Positions 48,701 to 60,734 of a stretch of DNA of 64,000 nt are shown one piece after another (position 1 is the first letter of the stretch; each line of letters opens with the position of its first letter). A program made the translations under genes and the position numbers. The notes under the pieces are model-generated. The model had not been told where the DNA came from, did not search any database, and saw nothing but the letters and a program-made list of their open reading frames with translations. Origin of the DNA: Botryotinia globosa (taxonomy: Eukaryota > Ascomycota > Leotiomycetes > Helotiales > Sclerotiniaceae); NCBI GenBank assembly GCA_014898425.1, contig RCSZ01000009.1, forward strand, positions 1,984,001 through 2,048,000, given 5' to 3'.

Positions 48701-49396
48701 GAATCGCCTCGTTCATTCTCAATGGCCCCATAGCCCAAGGCTCCATTCTCATTCGGCAGTGATGTACTAGGAGGAGAAGTTCTCAGCATGTTCGTTATGG
48801 CAGATGCGCTATGCGGAAGGCTGCTTGTGGAGCCTTCTTCTGGGGTGACTGGCTCAGACACTTCTTCTATCGTTTCGTGACGTGATTGTTCGATATCTCG
48901 ATTTAATCTTGACTCGTCTTCACCTCCATTGAAGTATGAATCGAGGTGCATCTGATGGTTTGTGCGTGTTCGGGTCGGGGAGGGAGGACCTGGGGCTGGT
49001 GTGTCGGACAGGGCATATGACGCAAGTTCGGCCGTATCTTCTCTAACGCTGCGGGCATACTGTGCGCTATCTACCAGGACTATGACGATATCAGATCATA
49101 TTCACTTTCGATGAGCCATCGGAATCTATCAGGTAGTACTTACCTGGATCTCCACGATAGGAGAGATGAACGAAGGAACGTGTAGGCTGGTATTGGTGTG
49201 AAGCGCCGGAAGTATTAGGGTGTGAATTCTGCTGTGCAGATTGGCCTCGAAAGGAACCGTGATTCAAATCGGATGGCAGATTAGAGAGCCCATCTTGCGA
49301 AGCTGAAGCGTGAGGGATCAGACGGGGACTTGAGTATGATGAGACGGAATCTCCACGACGCCGGGATGGCGCAGCGGCCGGTGAGGGGAATGACAT
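45746..49396 (-). CDS. SLC26/SulP-type transporter with STAS and cyclic-nucleotide-binding-like domains (Vsb1-like)
   Basis: Four exons on the minus strand, 49396-49144, 49079-48346, 48156-47038 and 46963-45746, give 1107 residues. A hydrophilic N-terminus of about 290 residues, Ser/Pro-rich with an acidic patch and ERTPLL, resembles vacuolar sorting regions. The SulP membrane domain follows (about 300-720: LLGMLLNILDALSYGMILFPLG, FGYIVGFIPRHILIGCIGGVGWFL, VPALAINVGEDHLNLDRELIAHGISN). The STAS domain (about 770-880) has FLIFDLYHVTGIDYSAAEAF. The C-terminal cyclic-nucleotide-binding-like fold has GTTLYRRGEPAKGFYLLEEG and GTTCGELPFFSETDRTATVVAE. This architecture matches yeast Vsb1 (YGR125W), linked to vacuolar basic amino-acid storage, more than plasma-membrane sulfate permeases. 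The substrate is inferred. The real start is ATG 49396. Confidence 0.9.
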
Positions 49397-49946
49397 TATT
49401 TCCAATTCCAATGGCTATGTACAAGCTAAAGAGTTAAGGGTAGGTATGGATGGTATGTGTAAGTTGTATGTGTAAGTTGTATGGTATCTGCCTCACGCTC
49501 GCAGAGCGCCAAAGCCAGGAAGGACTATGGGGAAGAATAATATAATGATGTAAATGGAATTTGACGAATGAAAAGGAATTATGAAAAAGATTGGAGAGTG
49601 TAAGAGTCTAGATAAGATGTTTGCTACTAAATTTCTAGTTTCCCCTTAGTTCCCTTGTAGTTTGATGGGTGGAAAATCTGGGAATTCCCTTGTATGAGAG
49701 AGAATAATTGGGTTTGAGGTGAAGTGGAGATATCAAATTGAATGTTAAGTTTAGAATCGAAATAGAAGAATAAATATACTTTGTAATGATAGTTTAAAGA
49801 TCCAAGATCTCGTATGAAGGAAGGTTTTGTTTTCCCAAGAGACAAGACATTGAGAGAATGAGAAGTTGGTATCCAAGAAATGTATGTCGTACCTACCTAG
49901 GTATGTAATGTTTGCGTGCTCAGCTATCTCTTCTCCTTTACCTATG

Positions 49947-49948
<2 letters not shown>

Positions 49949-49983
<35 letters not shown>
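49949..49983. repeat. (TC)n microsatellite, about 17 units
   Basis: 35 bases of perfect TC dinucleotide about 560 bases upstream of the SLC26-type start. Translated on the minus strand it gives RERERER, a false coding signal. Confidence 0.95.
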
Positions 49984-49986
<3 letters not shown>

Positions 49987-50385
49987 GCCTTAATAAACCA
50001 GGATGCTGAATTCGGTATCCTATTCTCACCAATCATTTGATATGTGCGGAGTATGCATTCACACCTACAAAGTACTACATCTCTTCCCTCAACTCAAACA
50101 TCATGTGACCGACTGCACCCGTCGCTATGACCCCTTCATTTGCATGTGCTATGTACCTAACCTTACCTAGGTAGTGCGAAAACGGCTTCTTTACGCCACA
50201 AACCACCGCCAACCTTGGAAGTTTTTGATCCTGCAGGTGTCGGGCTCGCCATGTTCTTCTATGCGCTTTCGCTTTCACCATGTCGGTATTCCTGTCTCCA
50301 TATATTTTGGTGAAAAAGGGTACAGTGTACACAGTACTCGAGACTCGAGAGTCGAAACTACCCATGGAAATACAGATTAATCAAC

Positions 50386-50479
50386 ATCTCCAGCTATCCA
50401 TCCATCCACTAGCTATCGTACATCTCCAGCTATCCATCCATCCATCCATCCATCCATCCATCCACTAGCTATCGTACAT
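50386..50479. repeat. Duplicated block with expanded (CATC)n core
   Basis: The unit ATCTCCAGCTATCCATC..CACTAGCTATCGTAC occurs twice in tandem; the second copy has an expanded CATC run. Confidence 0.88.
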
Positions 50480-51220
50480 ACTCCATACATTCCACCCCCA
50501 CCACAAACGGACAGATCCATCATTAATCAATTCAATGGATTCACATCAGGGTCCATTCTAAGCAGACGTAGCCCTCCTGAATATGTAAGCATCGAGTAAT
50601 CTTATTATCATTATGCGACAGCTAAAAGCAGTAGTATCCCCAGTGTAAAATCCCCAATATAAAAATCTGCGTTCCAATAATCTAATCATCTTTGGGTGAA
50701 GCCAAGATATGGAATCATCATCTGGAGACGACCATCAACCCGTCAACCCGATGCAGACCGGTTAATCAATCTACAGTGTGACTGCAGCAAGTAAAAAATT
50801 ATATCATTGTACGACCCGATGAAAATTATTCCCCTCAAAAGCCACCGTGCCATGGAAAATTTTCATCAACACCAATAGAACCCTTCCAATTCAACTCGAG
50901 GTATGCACCATCCGGTCATGAACTGAATCATTCAATACAAACATCTCCTGCCAGACTGATACATTCAAAAAAACCCCTTCCATTCAATTTACCCCGCGAA
51001 AAGCTTGGTTACCGAAAGTTTTGGTCTTGTATCTCACCTGATCCTATACAATAGTACATCAATTCCCCGCGTGGTATTTATGTAGTAATAGAAATGACAA
51101 GATATTCTCGTTCCAATTGTACAGTCCTCGTCCTATTTTCTTACGACTGTCGCCTTTTTAGATCCGAATGAGAATAGGGGCCCCCACAAATCCACATCTT
51201 TCCGGCACCGGCTACACCGG

Positions 51221-51260
51221 GTCTCTCGTCCGTGGACTGGGTCTCTCGTCCGTGGACTGG
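51221..51260. repeat. Perfect 20-bp tandem duplication
   Basis: GTCTCTCGTCCGTGGACTGG is repeated exactly twice, followed by a partial third match (GTCTCCTGG). Confidence 0.97.
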
Positions 51261-51460
51261 GTCTCCTGGCAGAACACAAAGCCGCGTTGTTCCTGTGTGG
51301 AGAGTGTGTGCTTCTGGACCTCATATCTTCAACTGACAGTGGCTCTGTTCACCGTCCGTAAATTTCTCATGGATGTCTCTCCTCCGTCAGTTTGACGAGT
51401 TTCCATTAACTCCGCCGTCATGATTAAGTCCACAATTGTTGTTGTGGTTGAAGCTCGTAA

Positions 51461-52221
51461 TTAGCTGAGTTTTTGAAGGTATCCTTGTGCGATCAAACGT
51501 TCAACGTCCCCTTGGCGGACATAAAATTGCGAATTTTTGGTAAGGTTGATGGTACTGCGTTATGATAATGTCAATGAACCTCCATCTAATTGGTGTGCCA
51601 TTGCTTACCCATATTCTGTCTGGATTTCTCCGGCATCCTTGAGGACCCGAACATCAATGAACAAATCTCTGGGTGGTTCAAGACTACCGGTCAGATCAAT
51701 ATCGGTCCAATGTCCTTTGAACGCAGCGAGTAAATCGCTGTATTGCCTGACGTATTCTTCCTCTTCTGGGCTTAGGCTACTGGTGTTTCCCTCACCATTG
51801 CCCAAATCAGTCCCTCCGTTCTGCCCCTCACTTGTAATGCGATGTTGCTGTGCAGCGAGATCCAAAACATCACTGCCATTCCATACCATTTCTTCAAGCT
51901 TGTCGGTTCGTGTACGATGATATGCGAGGAGACATCGTTTGTTCCTTCGCATACACAGGTGATCAACGAGGAGAGTGCATGCTGTCGCAGGGTCGGCAGA
52001 TGGATCAAACGAGCCACCGATAGATTGTAAAATATTCGCAGCATCTTTGTCCAAGTCTCTAACCTCTCTAGTCACTGCGCGAACCATTTCAGTCTGATAT
52101 GGAGGAAGATGTTCGAGTTTTTGAGTTCTTTTGGCATGTTGAACCTGATCATTAATTAGAAGAATCATTCATCGTTGACAGTGTATTGACTTACCAATTT
52201 ATTCCCTATATCTCCGTACAT
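51461..52221 (-). CDS. PSF1: GINS complex subunit Psf1
   Basis: Three exons on the minus strand, 52221-52195, 52144-51609 and 51554-51461, give 218 residues with closing phases. Psf1 is part of the GINS tetramer, which binds Cdc45 and MCM2-7 to form the replicative CMG helicase. The first exon is only nine codons (MYGDIGNKL), which with exon 2 gives the family start MYGDIGNKLVQHAKRT. ECR-type blocks follow: LPPYQTEMVRAVTREVRDLD and LLVDHLCMRRNKRCLLAYHRTRTDKLEEMVW. A low-complexity insert of about 30 residues comes next, then the C-terminal B domain: GSLEPPRDLFIDVRVLKDAG and NSQFYVRQGDVERLIAQGYL. Length is like yeast Psf1 with a slightly longer linker. Confidence 0.96.
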
Positions 52222-53032
52222 TCTCAATGATCTGCCTTGTTCAGTAGTGTATCAAATCTCATCCTAGATCTCCCTGAGTTAATTTGAGTATCATGTCCTC
52301 AGTATCGCGTATCACATATTTGAAGTCGCGTAGAGCAAAATGAACCAATTGACCCCTCCAAAGTTGCGGTAGGAAAAAGTGGACCCTGATGGCTAAATTA
52401 GTTTTACCTTGGAACTTCAAAGTTCAAATGGACTTTCTCTTTCATTTCATATTTTCACCATCTTCATGGTCGTACTATTAGGCAATAATGACCAATGTAT
52501 AACTAAGCTGTACCAATGAGAAGTTTTTGATTAGGTATATATTCATGTCTGGCATTCAAGGTACATCACAAGAGAGTGACACAAAGTTGGATTGGAACGG
52601 CAATCTGCATGATACAATGTCTTTGTTAAGGCTCGACTGCCCTCCTTATTAGACAAACCCCTTGTCCACGATCATATCCTCAAACATATACAACACAGCA
52701 GGACATGGCTAATGACTACATTGCTTCGTGAAAGTTTCACGGGAAGGGTTATTAAACAGGACATTCCTCATACCAGCTAGCTCTACATAAATTTGGCTGG
52801 CTATGAGATACGACGTCCAACCCTATCTACATACATCATGGGGCAGATTTATGTTCTCAGCAGTCGCCGAACTTTTCCATACAGAAGGAAATTGACAGAA
52901 GATTGAATCACACCTTACCAGTACTCCGAGAAATGCAAATAACGAAAACCTCCTTCTCCATACCCAATGCGTTGAACGAATCCATCCTGTACACGAGCGA
53001 CCACCCAAACTCCATCAATACATTAGATCATT
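52222..53032. other. Intergenic, 811 bases
   Basis: Promoter of PSF1 and 3' region of the HMG-box gene, which is on the same strand. Nothing else seen. Confidence 0.5.
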
Positions 53033-54701
53033 CTATTCCTCACCAGCTCCCATCCAGTTATCAAACTCTCGACCACTGTCTAGCGTTTCAATCTGCCATC
53101 CTTCTTGATGTCCTCGCAAAACATCCATCTGTTGATCATGGATTTGTCCTTTGTCGACATGCTGTTCGGGGAGATATTGAAGAGCAGGATCCATCTCTCT
53201 ATCATTCATTCCGTATCCAGCTTGCCATGCTTGCTCTGATTCATGATTACTACCAAAATACACTCCATCAGGATGACCTTCATGGTAACTGTTATTCTCG
53301 TAATGGCCGTGGTCTTGAGTCATCAAAGAAGGATCTATTCTGAAATCCGGCTGAGGCGAAGGTGTATAGTGAGGCTGCGGGTGCATGATATCGAAATCTT
53401 GTCCTCCCGGAATACTAACTTGATACGAATGAACACCTGGGGCTGGGGTCTTTTTGATGATGACATCTTCAACGCCGGCTACTAAGGGGTTACTTTGAAT
53501 GGTCTGCTGGTAGTATTCTCCAGGTTGCATACCTGCTTGATTGTACTGAGCAGGAGGCTGCTTTCCCGGATTCGCAATTTGATACGAGGATTTGTTATAG
53601 TTGGCATAATTTGGCTCCATAGAATGTTCGCGCGAAGAGTAGTGGTAAGCAGATCTGGTTGTAGGATACATAACGGGCTGTTGCTGCATGGGTCTCTGTT
53701 GATTGCGAAGATTCCGTCTCTTCTTTGACTGACCTCCTCCTTGCCAATCGAAATCAGTCAAATCAGAATCATCAGAAGCAATGTCTTCAGACATCTTCCT
53801 TTTAGCTGCTTTACCAGCACCAGGTTTTGTTGGAGAGAACTTGTATCCCGGATGCGCGTTCTGATGATTGATTCGTTCAATCCTGGCCCATTCACTGAAC
53901 TGCTCTTTTATAGCATCGGGTTCCAACGGCCAACTATCACCACAGACTTGCGAAACAACTTGATGGTTATTTTGTAGGCACCAATCTTTCGTTCGATTCT
54001 GATATGCTTTGCGATAGAGCATGAAGGAATTCATTGGTCTCTTGACTTTCCCTGGCACTTTGCCCTCATCTACCTCCCGTCGTCTCTCATCGGCCGACCT
54101 ATGCACGTATGTTTCGATATCGGCAACTGGAACATGTTTCCAATCTTTGGTGAGCTCACTCAACGGTTTATCCAATTTTGCCACCTTCTTCTCGGCCTTT
54201 ACCTTCTCCTTTTTAGCCTTCTTCATTTTTGGCGATTTCTCTGCTCGATGACGTCCCTCGGGCATGGGTCTCAAAGTTTGATGTCCACCTCGTTGAACTG
54301 TAAGGCCACTTCTGGTTCTTATCATATCTTGGGATGGAGGAGTGGGCGAACTGGCTGGTGTGCTGTATTGATCATGATACATGGGTCCCGGAAAATCATG
54401 ATACTCCTAATTCCACAATTAGTTTAGGAAGGCAGACACAAGTTGTTCAGCCACTCACATATTGAATTCCCAATCCGGAGTCTTGGTGTTGATGCTGATA
54501 TGGGTAGCTAGTCTGCTGCGGTCTGCGCATGTATTGATCTTCATGCGAAATGGGTGATTCGTAATGTGTCTGCATGTGAATACCTTCATCTGGATCGTAT
54601 TTTGGTTGCGGATAAGATGTGTTGGCGTTATGCGCTACCAGATGATGAAGATCGTGTTGAAACATTTCGCTATTCCTTGACGGTGGTGGTGATAAAGTCA
54701 T
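53033..54701 (-). CDS. HMG-box transcription factor
   Basis: Two exons on the minus strand, 54701-54459 and 54406-53033, give 538 residues; the intron is 52 nt with donor GTGAGT. The HMG box (about residues 201-272) starts KVKRPMNSFMLYRKAYQNR, continues CLQNNHQVVSQVCGDSW and EQFSEWARIERINHQNAHPGYKF, and is of the sequence-specific MATA/SOX type. A Lys-rich segment (KMKKAKKEKVKAEKK, about 141-156) precedes it and a basic stretch (AKRKMSED, then SKKRRNLRNQQR) follows, likely nuclear localisation. The rest is Gln-, Tyr-, Pro- and His-rich and disordered, as in fungal developmental regulators. Similar proteins act in the mating and sexual-development HMG network, but the target is not known here. 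A very long gene-free region lies upstream. Confidence 0.9.
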
Positions 54702-55865
54702 GGTTTTTGCTGTTAGGAAATTTGGAACTTTTGGTGAAAGAGGCAGTTGTACTTCGGAGAAGTAGGGCTGCCGGCTTATAAAAGACTTTCTACCAGTGTA
54801 GAAGATTCACCATAGATCAGCTTATTATTGAAGGTGAAAGGCCCGACGTCACAAACTCTATGACAATTAAAATGAAGTGAATTCTTCTCCAATCTGTTTT
54901 CGACAATATTGTCGGATTGTTGATTGTTGGAGCCCCGATTTCGACTTGTGTCTGTGGCTCTGTGATGAAATATATGGATTTCTTGCTATTACTTTTGCTA
55001 TTGTTGATGATGATGAATGTCTCCCCAACCTCAGACAGAGAAGGATTGTAAGAAGCAAGTGAGACCCAAAAGAAGTTACTTTTCAAAGTTCTGGAAATTC
55101 CAAAGAAGTTCTTTGGAGAGTAAATGGTTCATCTGAAGTTCCAATATTAGGTTGAGGTCTGAGAAATTGATTCAAGTGGGACCTTTTTCTCTTCTCTCTC
55201 AGGACCGTGCAGTATCAGAAAGTTTGGGATGAACCTGTGGCTTCCTGCAGACCGCGCCGTCTTCCCTTCGGAGGCTTGTGTTCTGGAACCGTGGTGTCAA
55301 GCAAATTAGATGTAAGTGTCCAGTGATGAGTACCCCTGGTAGTGATGCAGAGGCTCCAATGTTGCTATGGTATCAAAAAATTTATTATTTTCTTTGTCTT
55401 GATGTTGCTGCAGTTGTGCTGAGTTGTTGTTGTTGAAGTAAGCAATGAAATCTGAGCTCCATACAACACGATAATCCAGCCGTGTAAGAGTCTTTGTTTT
55501 GAAAGAGTTAAATGAAGAGAAAGGATTTGATCCGGTCTTTATGTATTCGAGAGATGGGTGTTGATGAAAGCTAGTGAAGAAATTGAGTAAAGAACCGTTT
55601 TCAGCCAATCACTGCTTTCGATCACTTTGTATATTTTCATACATTTTCATACACTTTCATGAAGGCTCTCTACAAACCTTCCAGAAGCACATCTTGATTT
55701 TTATCTATCATGGATTGCATTCAATTGTTAAAGTATCTATTCTCTAAATCCTTTGAAGATGAAAATAAGCATCATCTGATGGATGTATTTGTCTAGGAAA
55801 TTTATATCATGGACGTCCACGTTGTATCGTAATGTTCCCTTGGATTTTCACTACGCTACCAAATG

Positions 55866-55892
55866 CTCAATTCAATTCAATTCAATTCAATT
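55866..55892. repeat. (TTCAA)n pentanucleotide, about 5 units
   Basis: Consecutive TTCAA units. Confidence 0.9.
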
Positions 55893-56400
55893 ATACCCAT
55901 CACATTTACGAATAATAATAAAATCACTAATTATATGTCGAGGTAAACCATACAAACAAACGTCTTACGCATACATTGATTAATTTCACGAACAAATGGT
56001 AAGTGCACTTCCCCACCAGTTCATGCACATGTAGGTACACAGGTAGGTAGATGACATTTTCGTAATCGCGAATAGATCGATAGATCGATTGCCAAGCTAG
56101 CAAGTAGTAATAAGTAGGAAGTGCATATTTCAGCGGCAAGCAGATCTAACTAGTACTTCAACTTCAGATAGAAGAGAATTACACAATTGGCCTCTGTGTT
56201 TCTCAGTAGCAGTAGTAGCAGTAGCGCGGTAGTTTGCTTACGGGATTCAAGATGCGGGGTGTTGCGGTAAGTTGCGAGGAATGTGGTGGGTAGGGTCTAG
56301 GGTCTAGGGCCTAGTTCTAGGGATTGGGTCTGGGTAGGAGGTAGCTTGGATTGGGTTGGGTTGGTTGGTTACACGAAATGGTGGGTTGGTTTGGGGATGA

Positions 56401-56437
56401 GAGAGGGGAGGGGAGGGGAGGGGAGGGGGAAGGAGGG
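56401..56437 (+). repeat. G-run array (GGGGA)n, quadruplex-capable
   Basis: At least four GGGG runs separated by single A bases, followed by GGGGG and AAGGAGGG. This satisfies the usual four-run G-quadruplex pattern on the plus strand. Confidence 0.85.
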
Positions 56438-56549
56438 AGATGGAATGTGCTGTGGAATGTGATTAGCGGTTTGGGGTTAGTGGGTTCTGGGTTAGTAGAT
56501 TAGCGGTTTGTGGTTAGGAGAGTTGGAGTTCTTTATTGAGCTGGATTGT

Positions 56550-56572
56550 GGGGATGGGGATGGGGATGGGGA

Positions 56573-56603
<31 letters not shown>

Positions 56604-56604
56604 A
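56550..56604. repeat. (GGGGAT)4 followed by (GAGAGT)5
   Basis: Two adjacent hexanucleotide arrays. Translation gives Gly-Asp and Glu-Ser dipeptide runs, so a short ORF here is an artefact. Confidence 0.9.
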
Positions 56605-57190
56605 AGGTGAGGGTGTGGACAATGTTGAAGATGGATGGAAATTTGAATATATACCATTTCGTCGGTGGGGGAGAACGAGGTTGGATTTGGAACGTGGTTT
56701 TGAGTGATTGATGGGCTGAATGACTGGCTGACTGTCAATAACGACTCCTGGGGGAAAGCAGTAGTAATGGATGAGTGATGGAGGGAATTTTGATACGCGT
56801 TGTGATGAGATGAGATGATTTATAGAACTTCTTCCAAGTGACTACTATCTAGTATACTATCTGGTTGGGTTGGTATCTGAGTATCGGAAGTATGTATGTA
56901 GCATGCCGGTCTTGAAGTATGTCGTTTATCTATTTTTGATGGTTTCCAGGTTGTTTCAATCATTCTACAGTCTAAGGTTACAGTTTGGAATCTACTGTCT
57001 AGAATCTCCATGCTAGAATCAGAATAATTCTACGAGGTAAGGTAATAGGTAAATAGAAAAGTAGCCAAGTAGCAAGCGGATGCACTGGTAGAGAATAGAG
57101 AAGTATGGCTAGTTTGTATGGGTATGGCTAGCATGTATTCATGTATGTATATATGTATGTATGTATTTACGTACCCGTATATCTGGTTAG

Positions 57191-57216
57191 TACCTACCTA
57201 CCTACCTACCTACCTA
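57191..57216. repeat. (ACCT)n microsatellite
   Basis: About six ACCT units followed by AGTG. The reverse-complement form (AGGT)n lies nearby at 57359-57377. Confidence 0.9.
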
Positions 57217-57330
57217 GTGAAAGATTAGTTCGCGGCTATCGTTATCGCTATCGGGTGGCTGCATTAGTTTCATTCCATTTTAATTCATTAACTTTATTTT
57301 CATTCGGGACATCTGTTGGGTGAGGAATCG

Positions 57331-57377
57331 TTTCATTCATTCATTCATTCATTATTACTAGGTAGGTAGGTAGGTAC
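57331..57377. repeat. (CATT)n plus (AGGT)n with ACCTAG palindrome
   Basis: Five CATT units, then TACT, then AGGTAGGTAGGTAGGTACCTAG. The end forms a small inverted repeat (TAGGTACCTA). Confidence 0.85.
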
Positions 57378-59974
57378 CTAGTTACTTCCGGTTCGAACTT
57401 CGGTTCGGTTCGGTTGCGTGGGTGGAGTGGGGAAGGGAAGGGAAGGGAAGCGGGGATTGGAAAGGGATTGATTGATTGATTGATTGTAGTCTGTCGGTCT
57501 ATTATAAAGATGGAAGTGTTGAAGGGATGAATGAATGAATGGTCTTTTTGATTATTATTTTTGGATCTGTTTTTGATGGGTTGGGGAAACAAACTTCGGA
57601 TGGATGAATGAATGAATGATAAAATGGAAGGGGGTTTGTTTATCTCTAGCCATTTCCTCTTCTTTTTCTTTTTCTGTTGTGGTATGGAAGCCTTTTGGAA
57701 TTTCATGAGTGAAAGGGGGAGTTTCATTCATACATTCATTCTCTCATTCATTATTCAAACTCTCGTCTATCCATTCATTTATTGAATAAATACTTTCACC
57801 CTCTACATTCCTACCTAGGTATGAATTGTTAACGCTGCAGATTATCACAATAATACCACACATATAGGCTGGTGCGTGCTCCGCGTCTGTTCAATTATGT
57901 TTTACATCCGCATCAACATCCACATCCATTCACGGACCATAATAATTTTCATGCCGATGATGGATCATGGCTGACGGATTGATGAATAGATGGATGATTG
58001 AAGAACGTTTCATTGAGTGATGGTATGGATGGATTGGCTTGTGGTTGGGAAAACTATCGGTACGTATACACGGTTCTTCCTGGAAGTGGTAATTCGTTGG
58101 AAACTCACCGAGCGCATGGATCGTGGTGTCTCAAATATTTCGCTTCCGGTTCTTTCCGGTTGGGGATGATGGTGAGGGTGAGAGGGGGAAGGAGAGGGAT
58201 GTGGTCTGTTTGGAGACGGAGAGTAAAGAGGAAAGGGATGGAGAGGGGAGATTCGATGCGATGAGTGGGTGGATTGTTGTGTGTGTGAGGGGGGTGATGG
58301 ATTAGAGGCAAGTTGGAGGATATGATATGGTAACTAACATGCGTATTGTTAGTTAGATGGCGATGGGAGGTAGATTTTACGGGAATGATTGGATATTATC
58401 TGATTGGGAAGATATCGACTTTCATTCTACTGTTTCGTTTTTCATTGAGTGGGGGGAGAAGAGTCGGAGAGAAGTGAGGGGAAGCACTGGCATGACGGGA
58501 TAGATTTGGCGACGAAATATGAGAGAATTAAACGGGTTCACAGCTTGTAGGGGGTACCTTGTGAGCGCGGTATGGTATGGTATGCTAACAGTATACCAGG
58601 AGGAGAGCAGAAGGACTGACTGACACATCAGTAGTAGCTACAAGTTACACGACGAAGAGACTTTGATGCCAAGAGGAAAAGAAGATCTGACGGGGGGAGG
58701 AGAGAAGAGGGAAGGACGGAATAAAAGATTGCTCTGGAGTTACGGGGGCCGCGTTTGTGTTTCAATATCACGTTTCGATATAGAGATGATGAACACGAAG
58801 CTGTATCTGTGTCTGTGTATAACTGTATTGAAATCGATGATGAAGAGAGATATATGACACATGATACATGACGACTGAAGGTTGAAGATTGCAGATTTTG
58901 TCAAGACCGTGGTGAGATATCTGCTTTGGGTATTGCCACCGCCATCCATGACACACCAAAAACTACGGACACTGAAACTAGCATATATCTATCTCAACTT
59001 CATCCCACGTTCGAATGATATTGAAGCTTACAAATATACAGTATGCCTGGTCGAAACTAGATCCGCATCATCTGCATCAGCGTTGATGTTGAAAAATGAG
59101 CAGTGTCCAATTCTTTCCTAGCGGCTACTCTTGAAGAAACTAGGTAACAAAGAAATAGAATTCTGGATTTGCATTGATTTCTAGTCGCCGAGCTGCAGAG
59201 ATGGTCAAGTCAAGATCTATTTCTTGCTTTTTGCACAATCCTGACCTTGAATTAGGTCGAGGAAGGGCAAAAGAGAACGAGGTGATTGATTACTGATATC
59301 TTGTTTAGTTCCTTGGATTCATGAATGAGGTTGTTCGAATGGGATTGAAATGCATTTAAGTGATATGCATTAGTAAAAAAGATGCATCTATCGTGTCTCC
59401 ATTTGACGAGTAAATATATACCAAGAGATTTGAATAATCCCGCGATTGTGGAGCAGCTGCAAGTGACATTCTATGCTGGTCGCAACACATACGGTGGATA
59501 TCAAGCGCAAGATAGATCGATATAGAACAAGAGTTGAGATGAAACGGACAGAAGAATCGTGTTCTAGCGTCAGAAATTGCTGTCGTTCTTGTCAGTGGCA
59601 GGGAGTGAGTGGAACAAAGAAGTGAGATGCGCGTGGTTAGAGGTGGGAGCAGACGAGGGTTAGTGATGGAATTCACCGTCTTTTAGTTTGGGGAGGAAGG
59701 AAATGGGTATGCTCCTGATATTTTGGGAGATATAGATAGTATTTTCTTTGTGATTTGTGAGGAGTAGATTATGGAATTTTCCGTTATGGTTGTGACGGAT
59801 CGTAGTTGCGAACTGGGATTATGAACTGACCCAGATGATCAGGAGGCAAGATGGAAATTTTCACCAGATACGAATATCGTGAGGGATGATACGGCCAAGT
59901 AGCTGACTGTAGAAGACTGATAGGGTGTGGATTAGATACACACATGTTGTACGTATATGTCTTTGTTCATCTCC

Positions 59975-60244
59975 ATGCTTGCGAATCCGCGGTCAATTCA
60001 GATATGCAACAAAACCATTTTCGCAACTTCTCAGTCTTTGTTCGGAAATGGTGAGAGACCTATTAGATTAATAGTTAAGAAAAAGTCACTGGATGATCAT
60101 TGGGATCCCATGTTTGCGAATCCGCGCTCAAATTCAGATATGCAACAAATTTTCTCCGGGCTTGTGATTCTTTGTTTGGGAATGGAGGAACTAGCCAATT
60201 AGATAGGTGGGTAGGGAGAAGTCATTGATTGAAATGGAAATTGG
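59975..60244. repeat. Diverged tandem duplication, unit about 135 bases
   Basis: ATG[C/T]TTGCGAATCCGCG begins at 59975 and again at 60110, and both are followed by TCAGATATGCAACAAA, a TTTGTT[C/T]GG[A/G]AATGG segment and AAGTCA. Small indels and substitutions separate the copies, so the duplication is old. Confidence 0.85.
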
Positions 60245-60734
60245 ATAAAGAAAAGGTAGGGAATTTAGCGAGAGGGTGAGGTGGAGTATGTGCGAGTGGT
60301 ATATTTGGAGCTTGGTAGGAAGATTGGCGATGCGAGGAGATCTGGATAGTAGATTTTATGGGTTGTCTATGCTGGTATATTCCGAGGATGAATAGATGAA
60401 TAAAGAGAGATATTTTGATGAATGTTAGCTAGTATATAATAATGATACGAGAGTTCTAGATCACACGCGAGACCATCGTGTGTTGTGCCATATGTGTTAC
60501 GTATACTTTATATGGCAGATTTTTTAGTATGATTTTTTATGTGTTTGGAATCATATCATAGTATTTTCAGTTTGCCGTGAGTTATAAAAGGTTGGGATAA
60601 TCTCTCTCTCTCTCTCTCTTTCTATATATATATATATAATACTAATCTTTATCAAAGACCTCGGATTGTAGTATATGAATAAAGTGATCGTTCTACTTAT
60701 AATAGTAAAGCAAGTCGACTACTCTACTTTCAGA

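Larger units (their letters stand above)
49397..51460. other. Intergenic, 2.1 kb
   Basis: Upstream of the SLC26-type gene and downstream of PSF1. It holds a TC dinucleotide run, two ACCTAGGT palindromes (near 49896 and 50166), a CATC-rich duplication and a 20-bp direct repeat. ORFs here are short and unsupported. Confidence 0.5.
54702..60734. other. Gene-free upstream region of the HMG-box gene, low complexity
   Basis: About 6 kb with only short ORFs, many of them translated simple repeats. The first kilobase probably contains the promoter and 5' UTR of the HMG-box gene. Further on there are TTCAA, G-rich, GGGGAT/GAGAGT, ACCT, ATTC and ATTG arrays and a diverged tandem duplication. The 100-codon minus-strand ORF at 55608-55306 is Gln/Asn-rich and has no recognised domain. 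Confidence 0.5.

Noticed and set aside
49751..50032. 93-codon minus-strand ORF containing RERERERER
   Set aside because: Most of it is the translated TC dinucleotide repeat; no domain and no splice partner.
55306..55608. 100-codon minus-strand ORF upstream of the HMG-box gene
   Set aside because: Gln/Asn-rich with no domain; more likely part of a long 5' region. Kept only as a remark.
56508..56711. ORF with GDGDGD and ESESES runs
   Set aside because: Translated hexanucleotide repeats (GGGGAT and GAGAGT), not a protein gene.
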